64,000 bases of DNA from Chloroflexota bacterium (GCA_016861025.1 BOKO01000001.1:168001-232000), one strand, 5' to 3'; positions 23,888 to 37,910 are shown, counted from the stretch's first letter. Program-made: numbers and translations. The notes: generated by a model not told the origin, from the sequence alone.

Positions 23888-24895
23888 TTGGCAGAACCTT
23901 TTATTCTTTGTGACGGACTTGTCAAAATCTATAAGATCGCCGGGTTGGAACAGGTGGCGCTGCGCGAGTTGAACCTGAGCATCGAGCGCGGGGAGTTGAT
24001 GGCGATTGTTGGCGCCAGCGGCAGCGGCAAGACGACGCTGATGAATATCCTCGGCGGGCTGGATCGACCTTCGGCTGGGCGAGTATTGGTGGACGGGCAG
24101 GATTTGCTGCGCATGTCGGACAGCCAGCTCAACCGCTACCGCCGTGAGCGCGTCGGTTTTGTCTGGCAGCAGAGTACGCGCAACCTGATCCCCTATCTCA
24201 ACGCCATCGAAAACGTGATGTTGCCGATGACTGTCGCCGGCAAAACGCGGCGCAGTCGCCAGCGCGCTGCCGAACTGTTGGGTCTGGTCGGGCTGGGAAA
24301 TCGTATGCATCATCGCCTCTCCGAGCTGTCGGGCGGCGAACAGCAGCGTGTGGCGATTGCCGTCGGGCTTGCCAACCATCCGCCGTTGCTGCTTGCCGAC
24401 GAGCCGACTGGCGAGGTGGACACCGCCACGGCTGCGCTGATCTACGACACATTCCGCACGCTGCGCCAGGAAATGGGCGTCACGATCATCATCGTCAGCC
24501 ATGATCCAGGCGTGGCGCGGCAGGTCGACCGCGTGGTGGCGATCCGCGATGGCATGCTCGCCAGCGAGACGGTGCGTCAGGCAGTCGTGCGCACGCCGGA
24601 ATGGCTGGCGGAGAACGGCCATGCCGGCGATGGGGCGCATCTACATCATGAAACCTTCGAGGAACTGGTTGTGCTTGATAAGAATGGACGTCTGCACATC
24701 CCGCCTGAATTCCTGGAGGAGTTGCAGATTCAAGGGCGAGCACGATTGGAGCTGACCAGCGACGGCATTTTAATCCGCCGCGTCGAAGAGCCTGCCGCGC
24801 GTATTGTCGCAGAGACGAGCATGCCAACGCGAGAAGAGCAAAAATCCGGCGGTCTGCGCAGTCTGTTTGGGCGGCGCTCAGGAAGGAAGGCGTGA
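23888..24895 (+). CDS. ABC transporter ATPase with C-terminal AbrB-like domain
   Basis: 335 residues from TTG 23888, which has AGGTGG upstream; a TTG at 23867 lies just after the repeat arm and has no ribosome site. MacB/LolD-type ATPase: GASGSGKTT, LSGGEQQR, LLADEPTGEVD. After the ATPase (about residue 230) comes a linker and then a short segment, VLDKNGRLHIPPEFLEELQ to DGILIRRVEE, with the spacing of the AbrB/SpoVT swapped-hairpin domain. A basic tail ends the protein. Partner of the FtsX permease. The added domain may dimerise or bind DNA; its function here is unknown. Confidence 0.82.
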   Translation: MAEPFILCDGLVKIYKIAGLEQVALRELNLSIERGELMAIVGASGSGKTTLMNILGGLDRPSAGRVLVDGQDLLRMSDSQLNRYRRERVGFVWQQSTRNLIPYLNAIENVMLPMTVAGKTRRSRQRAAELLGLVGLGNRMHHRLSELSGGEQQRVAIAVGLANHPPLLLADEPTGEVDTATAALIYDTFRTLRQEMGVTIIIVSHDPGVARQVDRVVAIRDGMLASETVRQAVVRTPEWLAENGHAGDGAHLHHETFEELVVLDKNGRLHIPPEFLEELQIQGRARLELTSDGILIRRVEEPAARIVAETSMPTREEQKSGGLRSLFGRRSGRKA

Positions 24896-25623
24896 TGGCT
24901 GTGTCGCTGCTGCAAGCAAGCTGGCGCCATGATGACACTGGTGAGCTGGCGATCGAGGCGCACGCGCTCGAACGCGTCTATCGTCGCGGCCAGCAGATCG
25001 TGCGCGCACTCGATGGCGTCGATCTAACTATCGAAGCCGGTCAATTCGTGGCGATCAAAGGACGTTCGGGCAGCGGCAAGACCACGCTACTTAACTGCAT
25101 CAGCGGGTTGGATCAGCCGACCGGCGGCGTCGTGCGCGTCTTTGGCGACGACATCGGCGGCTGGTCAGAGGGGCGACGCACGCGCTGGCGACGCGAGCAG
25201 GTCGGCTTCATCTTTCAGTCGCTAGGGTTGCTGCCGGTGCTCTCCGCCTATGAAAATGTCGAACTGGTGCTGCGGCTCAACGGCATCGGCGCCAGCGAAC
25301 GCCACAAAGCCGCGCTGGAGGCGCTTGAATTGGTTGGGCTGACCAAATGGAACGACCATCGTCCCTATGAACTGTCGGGTGGGCAGCAGCAGCGCGTGGC
25401 AATTGCGCGCGCGCTGGCTGGGCGTCCGCGCCTGCTGATCGCCGATGAGCCAACCGGCAATCTCGACTCCAAGACTGCACACAGCGTGCTGGCGCTCTTT
25501 CGCGCCATTGTGAAGGAGCGTAACGTCACCATGTTGATGGCGACGCATGACACCCTTGCCGATGATTATGTGGATCGGATTGTCAACCTCAGCGACGGGC
25601 GCATCGTAACAGATCAAAATTGA
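24895..25623 (+). CDS. ABC transporter ATPase (MacB/LolD type)
   Basis: 242 residues; the ATG overlaps the previous stop by one base (TGATG), with GGAAGG upstream. Walker A GRSGSGKTT, signature LSGGQQQR, Walker B LLIADEPTGNLD, and H-loop ATHDTLADD. Probably forms an ATPase heterodimer with the upstream protein to drive the single double-module permease. Last gene of the operon. Confidence 0.9.
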   Translation: MAVSLLQASWRHDDTGELAIEAHALERVYRRGQQIVRALDGVDLTIEAGQFVAIKGRSGSGKTTLLNCISGLDQPTGGVVRVFGDDIGGWSEGRRTRWRREQVGFIFQSLGLLPVLSAYENVELVLRLNGIGASERHKAALEALELVGLTKWNDHRPYELSGGQQQRVAIARALAGRPRLLIADEPTGNLDSKTAHSVLALFRAIVKERNVTMLMATHDTLADDYVDRIVNLSDGRIVTDQN

Positions 25624-25674
25624 GTTCGCAGCGGGTTCGGCGGAACGAAACCGGTGAGAGGACAACCTGACAAT

Positions 25675-26988
25675 ATGCAAGACCTGCACTTTCTCTCCGC
25701 TACGCGCCTGGTGCGAATGATCCGGCTGCGCCAGGTTTCTGTCGAAGAAGTGGTGGCTGCACACCTGGCGCGCATCGCCGCCGTCAACCCGGCGCTCAAC
25801 GCCGTGGTGCAGTCCAACCCGGAGCAGGCGTTGGTGCGCGCCCGCGCCGCCGACAAGGCTGCTGCACGCAGTGAGTGGTGGGGGCCGCTGCACGGCGCAC
25901 CCTTCACGATCAAGGATTGGATCGAGACAGACGATCTGATCTGTACGGCGGGCTACGCTGCACGCATCGGCTACACGCCGGCCGTTGACGCTACGGTGGT
26001 GGCACGGCTGCGCCAGGCTGGCGGCATCTTGCTCGGCAAAACCAACGCCGTCAGCGGCAACGAGGTTTACGGGCTGACCAACAATCCCTACAACCTGGCG
26101 TACAGTCCGGCGGGCAGCAGCAGCGGCGAGGCTGCGATCATTGCGGCGGGCGGCTCCCCCTTTGGGCTGGGCAGCGATTCGGGCGGCAGCATTCGCCAGC
26201 CGGCGCACAACTGCGGCGTCGCTGGCCTCAAGCCGACGACCGGACGAGTGCCGCTCACGGGCCACTACCCGCGCATCAATGTCATGAACGACCCGCGCAC
26301 CGTGATCGGGCCGATGGCGCGCTATGTCGAAGACCTGGCGCTTGTGCTGCCGATCATCCAGGGTGTGGACTGGCGCGACGCCAGCGTCGTCCCGATGCCG
26401 CTGGCGGAGTGGCGGCTGGTGCGGCTGGGCGGTCTGCGCGTGGCATGGTGCACCGATTATCAAGACATTACGCCGCCGAACGACATAGTGCGCACTGTGC
26501 GCGCCGCCGTCGATGCGCTAGTCGCCGCCGATCTTGCGGTCGAAGAGCGCACGCCGCCGATGGTGGAATACACCTATCAGATCACGCGTGACTACTGGAA
26601 CCGCCCGGAGCCGGAGTCGTGGGAGGAGTGGGATGCGGGCGACGAGACGCGCCTCACCAGCCTGGAGGTGGAGCAGCACCTGTTTTTGTGGGATCGCTTT
26701 CGCCGCGCGTTGATCGCCTTTATGGAGGAGTTCGACGTGATCCTCACGCCTGCCGCACAGCTCCCGGCGCGACCCCACAACGATGATCCCGGCCATATCG
26801 CCTATACGCTGACCTACAGTCTGGTTGGCTATCCCGCTGTCGTCGTGCGCTGTGGAACGTCGGAGGATGGCATGCCGATCGGGGTGCAGGTGGTGGCGCG
26901 CCCGTGGCGCGACGACGTTGCGCTGGCGGTGGCTGCGTATTTGGAGAAGGAGCTGGGCGGGTGGCAGCCGACGGGGTTGGCTGTATAG
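25675..26988 (+). CDS. Amidase signature family hydrolase
   Basis: 437 residues from ATG 25675; a GTG 21 nt upstream is possible. Amidase-signature enzyme with the Ser-cisSer-Lys triad: Lys in APFTIKDWIE, Ser residues in the block AGSSSGEAAIIAAGGSP and GSDSGGSIRQPA. Hydrolyses an amide bond; GatA is excluded as a firm call because gatC/gatB are absent. No signal peptide, so cytoplasmic. Likely a stand-alone amidase; substrate unknown. Confidence 0.88.
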   Translation: MQDLHFLSATRLVRMIRLRQVSVEEVVAAHLARIAAVNPALNAVVQSNPEQALVRARAADKAAARSEWWGPLHGAPFTIKDWIETDDLICTAGYAARIGYTPAVDATVVARLRQAGGILLGKTNAVSGNEVYGLTNNPYNLAYSPAGSSSGEAAIIAAGGSPFGLGSDSGGSIRQPAHNCGVAGLKPTTGRVPLTGHYPRINVMNDPRTVIGPMARYVEDLALVLPIIQGVDWRDASVVPMPLAEWRLVRLGGLRVAWCTDYQDITPPNDIVRTVRAAVDALVAADLAVEERTPPMVEYTYQITRDYWNRPEPESWEEWDAGDETRLTSLEVEQHLFLWDRFRRALIAFMEEFDVILTPAAQLPARPHNDDPGHIAYTLTYSLVGYPAVVVRCGTSEDGMPIGVQVVARPWRDDVALAVAAYLEKELGGWQPTGLAV

Positions 26989-26997
26989 AATTCACCC

Positions 26998-28410
26998 TTA
27001 CCAGCTCCAACTGATCTGTTCTTCCAGCCAGCCGTTGTTCAGATAATCCGGCTCGAACTCGACGCGACCGTCGACAGTGCCGGGCAGTGTAACGATTCGG
27101 CGCACATCGCTGCCGTCGGCTCGCATACGCCACAGCGCCCACGCGCCGCCGCGGTTGCTGACAAAGGCAATGTACTCGCCGTTGGGTGAAAATGCCGGCA
27201 GGCCATCCTCCGCCGGGTCGTTGGTAAGGCGTTTGACTGTGCGTTCGATCAGGTCAAGGGTGTACAATTCCCAGTTGCCGTCGCTGAAAGCCATATACGC
27301 CACCGTGCGCTGGTCGGGCGAAACAGCCGGCGCACGGATCGATGGCGCAATATGCAGCAGCGTGCGATTCTCGCCGGTGCGCCCGTCCATGCTCCATAAC
27401 TCCTCGCTGCTGCGTTCAGGGCGCGTCACGCGGAAGAAGATGCGTCCATCCGTCGCCCAATAGGGGTCTTCACCCAAGATGCCGCCGCTGCCCCATTCCC
27501 AGGCGACCTTGTTCTGTTCGTCGCTCCATGCATAATAGAGCCGGCTTTTGCGGTCGCCCCATCGATAGGTCGAAAAGGCGACTTTGGCGCGGTCGGGCGA
27601 GAAGGAGGGCAACACGTCTTCCAATTTGTCGGTGATGCGCAATGGATTGCCGCCGTCGGCGTTGGCGACGACAATCCCGCGGTCATCCGCCTTCCAGCGG
27701 CGATAGGCGAGCATGGCGCCGTCTCGGCTCAACGTCGGCGAGCTGGCTTGCTCCACCACCAGCCGCAGATCGCTGCCATCGGCGTTGACCAGCCAGACGT
27801 TGTAGGTCTTGCGCCGTTCGTCAAAGACCGGCACAGCCAGTTTGCCATAGATGCCTGGCGCCGGCGCGGGGGCGATAACCAAGTCTGTGGTCGGAACAAC
27901 TGCCGGCATCATGGCGATAGTGGGCGTCAACATCGCATCAGTCGTCGCCGTGACTGTTGGACTGACCTCGATGGCGACAATATCGCTGCTGTCGCCGCCA
28001 AACGGAACCGTCGGCGCCACGGCCAGCACGGGCAACGCCATTACCGGCTCGCTAAGCTGTAGATATGTGGCCGACGCCCATCCGTAGGGTGCGCCCGGCT
28101 CCGGCAGCGGCACAAGCACCCATGCCCCCGACGCATTGCGCGCCACGGCGTTGACAACGCTGCCATCGACCAGCCGCGCCACGATCGGCGCCGAGAGCGA
28201 CGGCGCAGCGCGCACGCGCAGCCGCGGCCCGCCAGTCTCCACCGTGGCAAAGACATCGGTCGCCAGCACAACGGTGGGCGTGACATTGGCTGTGGCAATT
28301 GGTGTTGTGACAGCGGCAGGTGCATCCTGCGCCAGTGCGCTTGCCGCCGCGGTCGCGACGACTGTAACGACGATCAGGAAAAGTAAGCTGGCTCGTTTGC
28401 GCAACTTCAT
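26998..28410 (-). CDS. Exported SH3 / TolB-like propeller protein
   Basis: 470 residues from the ATG with GAGG upstream. Signal peptide RASLLFLIVVTVVATAAASA. An SH3-like domain follows (LRVRAAPSLSAPIVARLVDG to GWASATYL, about 55-115), then a low-complexity Val/Thr/Pro linker. The C-terminal half is a WD40-like/TolB propeller (NVWLVNADGSDLRLV, IVVANADGGNPLRIT, LPAFSPNGEYIAFVSNRGG). Probably a cell-wall-associated sensor or scaffold. It shares the SH3 architecture with the larger lipoprotein immediately upstream (70 bp), so they are likely co-expressed. Confidence 0.8.
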   Translation of the reverse strand: MKLRKRASLLFLIVVTVVATAAASALAQDAPAAVTTPIATANVTPTVVLATDVFATVETGGPRLRVRAAPSLSAPIVARLVDGSVVNAVARNASGAWVLVPLPEPGAPYGWASATYLQLSEPVMALPVLAVAPTVPFGGDSSDIVAIEVSPTVTATTDAMLTPTIAMMPAVVPTTDLVIAPAPAPGIYGKLAVPVFDERRKTYNVWLVNADGSDLRLVVEQASSPTLSRDGAMLAYRRWKADDRGIVVANADGGNPLRITDKLEDVLPSFSPDRAKVAFSTYRWGDRKSRLYYAWSDEQNKVAWEWGSGGILGEDPYWATDGRIFFRVTRPERSSEELWSMDGRTGENRTLLHIAPSIRAPAVSPDQRTVAYMAFSDGNWELYTLDLIERTVKRLTNDPAEDGLPAFSPNGEYIAFVSNRGGAWALWRMRADGSDVRRIVTLPGTVDGRVEFEPDYLNNGWLEEQISWSW

Positions 28411-28479
28411 GGTTTCCTCAAAGATTGTGTGAATCGGCGGCGCCGACCGCTTCTGCAAGCGATCGGCGCCTGAGTTGTC

Positions 28480-31611
<3,132 letters not shown>

Positions 31612-31711
31612 AATCTCACCGTTCTTCTGACGAATGCACTACGCTGTTACTCAGGAGACGCAGGAATGTGAAGCAAGGTTCCCAATACAACCGCATGTTT
31701 TGTTGAAAATT

Positions 31712-31740
31712 TTTATATTTTCAACTGGTATTTTTGACAA
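31712..31740 (-). promoter_or_regulatory. Sigma70-type promoter for the large lipoprotein gene
   Basis: Minus strand: TTGTCA (31740-31735), exactly 17 bp, TATAAA (31717-31712). A 9-bp inverted repeat (GTTGAAAAT/ATTTTCAAC with a 6-nt gap) overlaps the -10 region and could be an operator. The stretch is AT-rich against the GC-rich surroundings. Directs transcription into the gene ending at 28480. Confidence 0.7.
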
Positions 31741-31742
31741 CC

Positions 31743-32294
31743 CTAGCGATAGAAGTCGATCCAGCGCAGTGTTAGGAGCGGGTGTGCACTATCAATGAAA
31801 CCCGGCGGTAGGGTGACGGCGATATAACCATCCTGGAGGGGGATTGTCGGTTCGCTATCAGTGACGGAGACAAGTTCAATGGTCGCCCGGCGTTCGTCCG
31901 TCTCGCCGAGCAGCTGCGCGCCGGCGCTGGTGAGCAACGACTGCGACACGAGATAAGGATCGTGGCTGGAAACCGAAATTTCCAGTTGTTGCGCGCCGTT
32001 GTCAAAGATCGCCTGTTCCAGCCCGTGCAGATGGAAGCGCAGCACGATTGGTGTGGCAGTCATTTCTGATGGAAAACGCACCTGCGCCGTTCCGATGCCG
32101 CGTGCGCTGGTGATATCGATCGTTGTGACGCCATCTTCGACTGAAATCGTCAGCGCGTCACCGTCGTCTGTGGATTCCACCACCGGCGCCGTGCTGGCAG
32201 AAGTGGGCGGTGCGGGTTGAATCGGGCGGCAAGCAGCGAGCAGCAGCAAGGCGCAGGCGATCATAGCAACGGTGTGCAAAAAGGTTTGATGCAT
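31743..32294 (-). CDS. Small lipoprotein of unknown function
   Basis: 183 residues. Signal sequence with lipobox CALLLLAAC near residue 21, then a Pro/Thr/Ser linker and a beta-rich domain (ALTISVEDGVTTIDITSARG, VRFPSEMTATPIVLRFHLHGL) ending near LLTLRWIDFYR. I do not recognise the family. It follows the acylphosphatase gene by 3 bp, so they share a transcript, though no functional link is evident. Confidence 0.7.
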   Translation of the reverse strand: MHQTFLHTVAMIACALLLLAACRPIQPAPPTSASTAPVVESTDDGDALTISVEDGVTTIDITSARGIGTAQVRFPSEMTATPIVLRFHLHGLEQAIFDNGAQQLEISVSSHDPYLVSQSLLTSAGAQLLGETDERRATIELVSVTDSEPTIPLQDGYIAVTLPPGFIDSAHPLLTLRWIDFYR

Positions 32295-32297
32295 CGG

Positions 32298-32573
32298 TCA
32301 CCCCCGAATGGTGAAATCGCTGAACTCGCCGGTGGCGTCCAGCCAGAGCAGATCGACAAAGTCAACGCGCGCCGCCGACGGTCCTTCGTGTAGCCAATCA
32401 CAGAAGCGCTGCAAGACACGCTCATCGCCTTCCGCCACAACGCGCACCGTGCCGTCCGGTCGGTTCGCCACCCAGCCGCGCACGCCCAGCCTGTGCGCCT
32501 GGATGCTGGTGTAGTGACGAAACGCGACGCCCTGCACACGCCCGTGGATGGTGGCTTCGATGCGTTTGTTCAT
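32298..32573 (-). CDS. acyP: Acylphosphatase
   Basis: 91 residues from the ATG that gives the normal family length; the frame remains open further upstream without a conserved sequence. The signature GRVQGVAFRHYTS carries the catalytic Arg, and ANRPDGTVRVVAEG the Asn motif (GWVANRPDG). Hydrolyses carboxyl-phosphate bonds of acylphosphates; soluble. Upstream of a small lipoprotein gene. Confidence 0.93.
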   Translation of the reverse strand: MNKRIEATIHGRVQGVAFRHYTSIQAHRLGVRGWVANRPDGTVRVVAEGDERVLQRFCDWLHEGPSAARVDFVDLLWLDATGEFSDFTIRG

Positions 32574-32685
32574 GGTTGGCCTCCCGTGTCGCTTCGGCAA
32601 GCTGCTCGCTGATGATGAGGCAGTTTGCTGCAGTAATTCTGGCAGAAGATGATGTGACTTGCAACCTTGCCCGCAGCGCGTAGCC

Positions 32686-33603
32686 ATGTATGTGACACGC
32701 ACACTCGAACCACACTTGCACACGATTACGCAGCACTTTCCTGTGCTGTGGCTCACCGGTGCGCGTCAAGTTGGGAAGACCACCCTGCTGCGCCAGATCA
32801 AGGAGCCTGAGCGCGCCTTTGTGACGCTCGACGATCCGCTTGTGCGGCAACTGGTGCAGGAAGACCCTGCGTTGTTCATGCAGCGCTTTTCACCGCCTGT
32901 ATTGATCGATGAAGTCCAGTGTGCGCCGGAACTGCTGCCGTATATCAAAATGGCAGTCGACGAAGCGCGGCGACCGGGGTTGTTCTGGTTGACCGGCTCA
33001 CAGCAGTTCCGGTTGATGCAGGGCGTCTCGGAGTCGTTAGCCGGGCGCGTGGCGATTGTCCAGCTTGCCGGTCTCTCGCTGGCGGAGTCGCAGGGTAGGG
33101 GCGTCGCCGCTGCACCCTTCACCCCGATGCCGGTTGAACTGCGCCGCCGGCGCGAAGCCTGCGCTCCACTCACGCTGATGCAGGTGTGCTTCAGCATTTG
33201 GCGCGGCTCGCTGCCTGCGATTGCACTCAACCCGACAATCGACCACGCGCTGTTTTACGGCTCCTATACGCAGACCTATTTGCAGCGCGATGTGCGTGAC
33301 CTGGCGCGCGTTGGGGACGAGACCGCGTTTCTGCGCTTCTTGTGGGCGACGGCGGCGCGGACATGCAGTCTGCTCAATCTGTCTGACCTGGCGCGTGACG
33401 CTGACATTACGCACAACACCGCCAGGAGTTGGCTGGCAATTTTGGAAAGTTCGGGAATCGTCTATTTGCTCGAGCCATATCACACCAATCTCAGCAAGCG
33501 GTTAGTGAAGGCGCCCAAGCTCTACTTTCTCGACACCGGTCTGGCAGCCTATCTGACCGGTTGGGGAGAAGGTGGAGGCGGTTCCGGGGTGTGGATGTTG
33601 TAG
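32686..33603 (+). pseudogene. Truncated AAA/DUF4143 ATPase
   Basis: 305 residues from ATG 32686. The N-terminal AAA_14 ATPase has Walker A LTGARQVGKTT and Walker B VLIDEVQ, with WLTGSQQFRLM as sensor region. The C-terminal DUF4143 part (YTQTYLQRDVRDLARVGDE, then YFLDTGLAAYLTGW) starts normally but ends in a glycine-rich tail GEGGGGSGVWML straight after the motif where full members continue into a PD-(D/E)XK-like region of about 80-100 residues. Probably broken by a 3' deletion or frameshift. Such ATPases are frequent mobile accessory genes of unclear role. Confidence 0.75.
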
Positions 33604-33657
33604 GCAGCAAACAGGGATTGTGATAAACTTCAGATAAGGAATGAAGTCGTCTCATTT

Positions 33658-34068
33658 ATGACTCAACAGCACGCCGTCATCCGCGAAGTCATCGATCTGC
33701 ACACGTTTTTCGAGGCGTGGCTAGGTGGGGCGCTGCCGGAGAGCGACGCCGAGTTTGCGCGCTTTACACGGGCGACTGACCCTGACTTTACGTTGATCAC
33801 ACCTGACGGTGAGGTGATGGAGTGCGCTGCAGTGACGGCCTGGATACGTCAGTCGCACGGTGCACGTCCCGGCTTTCAGCTGTGGACGACCGACCATCGC
33901 ATTGTCTACGCGGGCAATCGCTGCGCGCTGGTGACATATCTGGAGTGGCAGGAGCGCGATGGCGTCACCACCTGTCGCATCAGCAGCGCGCTCTTTACCG
34001 CCGACGAGGACGCCCCGAACGGCTATCGTTGGCGTCACGTCCACGAGACATGGCTGAAACCAACCTAG
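33658..34068 (+). CDS. NTF2-like (SnoaL/DUF4440-type) protein
   Basis: 136 residues. Pattern of an NTF2-fold protein: helices FFEAWLGGALPESDAEF, then FTLITPDGEVMECAAVTAWI, and strands ending YRWRHVHETWLKP. Length and order fit DUF4440/SnoaL-like proteins, which can be small hydrolases, isomerases or binding modules. No signal peptide. Isolated, so no role can be inferred. An AAGGA about 14 nt upstream may serve as ribosome site. Confidence 0.68.
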   Translation: MTQQHAVIREVIDLHTFFEAWLGGALPESDAEFARFTRATDPDFTLITPDGEVMECAAVTAWIRQSHGARPGFQLWTTDHRIVYAGNRCALVTYLEWQERDGVTTCRISSALFTADEDAPNGYRWRHVHETWLKPT

Positions 34069-34112
34069 CCGATGCCCATGTGGTGCGCAGGTGCGCAGAG
34101 TGGACGAACCGT

Positions 34113-34856
34113 CTATCCGCCATGCACCACCCGCGCCACTGCTGCCGTCATCGCCGTCGGATCCTCCGCCTGGAAGATGTTGCGTCCGATGGCGACGCCC
34201 GCTCCGCCGGCTTTGATGGCAGCCTCGACATCGGCCAGCATTGACGCTTCGTTGCCGCGCTTCGCCCCGCCGAGCACGACGACCGGTGCGTAACACCCTG
34301 CAATCACTTGCTCAAAGTTGGCGCAGTAGGGGGTCTTGACAAAGTCGGCGCCCAGTTCGGCGGCGACGCGCACGGCTAGGGCGATGGCGTGCGGAGTGCG
34401 TTTGTCGGGCGGGCTGTCGAAGCCGCCGGGCACCATCTCCGCCATGACGGGCAGCCCCCACTTGTGCGCAGCCGCGATCACGTGCGCCAGCCGTTCCAGC
34501 GATTCCACCTCGACCGGTGAACCGGGGAAAGCAGAGACCGCAACCGCATCGGCGCCGAGACGCAGCGCCTCCTCGACGCCGAAGAACGTTGCGCCCTGTC
34601 CGCCGCCCCTGCCTAGACTGGTGGCGCCGCCATCCACGCGCAGGATCAAGCCCAGCCCGGCCAGTTCCCCCGCAAAGCGCGTCGCCACGCCGTAGGAAGT
34701 CAGCACCGCATCGGCGCCGCCCGTTGCGACCCTGGCAATCGTTGCGCCCGGCTGCTCCAACCCGGCGCACGGGCCATCGATCAGCCCATGATCCATCGCT
34801 ACAATCAAAGCCCGCCCATCATCCCGAAAGATCCGCCGCATTCGTCTGGTAGTCAT
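34113..34856 (-). CDS. DeoC/FbaB-type class I aldolase
   Basis: 247 residues. TIM-barrel Schiff-base aldolase of the DeoC/LacD/FbaB superfamily: MDHGLIDGP at strand 1, Schiff-base Lys in GADFVKTPY, and phosphate-binding GGAKRG and GVAIGRNIFQ, as in archaeal-type fructose-bisphosphate aldolase and ADH-synthase-like enzymes. Substrate could be a sugar phosphate (fructose-1,6-bisphosphate, tagatose or a related ketose). Gene follows the 5'-nucleotidase gene on the other side of a GAGATTGG tract. Confidence 0.85.
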   Translation of the reverse strand: MTTRRMRRIFRDDGRALIVAMDHGLIDGPCAGLEQPGATIARVATGGADAVLTSYGVATRFAGELAGLGLILRVDGGATSLGRGGGQGATFFGVEEALRLGADAVAVSAFPGSPVEVESLERLAHVIAAAHKWGLPVMAEMVPGGFDSPPDKRTPHAIALAVRVAAELGADFVKTPYCANFEQVIAGCYAPVVVLGGAKRGNEASMLADVEAAIKAGGAGVAIGRNIFQAEDPTAMTAAVARVVHGG

Positions 34857-34863
34857 AAAGTCC

Positions 34864-34884
34864 TAATCTCCAATCTCCAATCTC

Positions 34885-34901
<17 letters not shown>
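34864..34901. repeat. AATCTCC/GAGATTGG tract
   Basis: AATCTCCAATCTCC wording repeated five times, one arm only, between the aldolase start and the end of the 5'-nucleotidase. On the minus strand it encodes the last residues of the nucleotidase (EEIGD) and its TGA stop. Confidence 0.7.
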
Positions 34902-36696
<1,795 letters not shown>

Positions 36697-36719
36697 CGAG
36701 TATTCCCTGTCATAGCAGA

Positions 36720-36810
36720 ATAGAATGCGGATGACGCGGATTCAGCGGATCGGCGCAGATTTTTCTCATACCCGCGCTCATCCGCTCGATCCGCGTCATC
36801 CGCATTCTAT
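36720..36810. repeat. ATCCGCG palindromic repeat, copy 2
   Basis: Perfect 22-bp arms at 36720-36741 and 36789-36810. The outer 8 bp differ from copy 1 (AGAATGC against GGCACGC) yet remain self-complementary here. Sits between the nucleotidase and the dehydrogenase genes and would form a strong RNA hairpin after the dehydrogenase. Confidence 0.9.
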
Positions 36811-36815
36811 CAATT

Positions 36816-37814
36816 TCATCCAATCCGTCCGAATTGATCCGGCGTGATGCGGTTAAGCGGCGGCTCGCCGGCGAAGAAGCGGCGCAACTCTTCGACCGCC
36901 ATCTCACCCAGGTGTCCGCAGTCGGTGATGCAGCCGGCCAGGTGCGGCGTAACCACGACGTTGGGCAGGCGACGCAGTGGGCTATCAAGCGCGGGCGGCT
37001 CTGGGTCGGTTACATCGAGAAAGGCGAAGAAGCGTCCCTTGCTCAGTTCTTCCACCAACGCTGGCTCGTCGATCAGCGCGCCACGCGCGGTGTTGATAAG
37101 TACAGCGTCATCCTTCATCTGCTGGAGCAACTCGCGGCTGATCATGTGGTGCGTGGCAGGCGTCGCCGGCGCGTGCAGCGAGAGGATGTCGGCGCGGCGC
37201 ACCAGCTCGGGCAAGTCGACTTTGGTCACACCGAGGCGCGCCGCCTCCTCGTCAGAAACATAGGGGTCGTAGAGCAGCACCTGCGCGCGGAACGGACGCA
37301 GCAGGTCGATGACATGGCGACCAACGTTGCTGGCGCCGACAATGCCGATCACGCTGCTGTGCACCTCGCGTGCGGGCCAGGCGGTGCACTCGCGCCAGCC
37401 GCCCTCACGCACATGCTGACCCAGCGGCAGGATGCGCTTGGCGCCGACGATGATCAGTCCGATGGTCGTCTCGGCGACATCGCGCGCCAGCGCAGGCGCG
37501 GCGCTCGTCACATGGATGCCGTGCTGCCACACCGCGTCGCTGACGAAGCGCTTGACGCTGCCGCCGGTGTGCGCAATGGCGCGCAGCCTGGGCGCAGCCG
37601 CGACCACGTCCGCGTCGATCGTCGCCACATCCCAGCCGGTGATGCAGGCGTCGGCGACGGGCAGCAGCGCCAGCAATGCGGCTTTGTCCGCCGGTTCGGC
37701 GCCGGGGTGGTGGAGCACATCAGCAAAGCTATTCAGCGCACGCCACGCTGCGTCGGAAAAGATGCGGGTGTAGTGGGCGTGGCCGATGGTGATGGCGACA
37801 ATGGGTTTGGGCAT
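36816..37814 (-). CDS. D-isomer-specific 2-hydroxyacid dehydrogenase
   Basis: 332 residues from the ATG giving MPKPIVAITIGHAHYTR; an upstream in-frame extension lacks conserved sequence. NAD-binding Rossmann domain with GIVGASNVGRH, catalytic Arg in NTARGALID, Glu in DVTDPEPP and His in VVTPHLAG. Reduces a 2-keto acid or oxidises a D-2-hydroxy acid; related to phosphoglycerate dehydrogenase but without a regulatory ACT domain. Divergent from the methyltransferase gene. Confidence 0.9.
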   Translation of the reverse strand: MPKPIVAITIGHAHYTRIFSDAAWRALNSFADVLHHPGAEPADKAALLALLPVADACITGWDVATIDADVVAAAPRLRAIAHTGGSVKRFVSDAVWQHGIHVTSAAPALARDVAETTIGLIIVGAKRILPLGQHVREGGWRECTAWPAREVHSSVIGIVGASNVGRHVIDLLRPFRAQVLLYDPYVSDEEAARLGVTKVDLPELVRRADILSLHAPATPATHHMISRELLQQMKDDAVLINTARGALIDEPALVEELSKGRFFAFLDVTDPEPPALDSPLRRLPNVVVTPHLAGCITDCGHLGEMAVEELRRFFAGEPPLNRITPDQFGRIG

Positions 37815-37910
37815 GGGATCTGACGTCACTTGTCTATCTCTAGATGTTCGATAATAGCGTTTATCAGTATAGCATCGCCCAATCGGCCTGGCAATGTGAT
37901 TCCGACAAAC

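Noticed and set aside
25675..26988. GatA subunit of the amidotransferase
   Set aside because: The amidase signature is shared, but no gatB/gatC are near and the C-terminal part does not look like GatA. Left as a general amidase.
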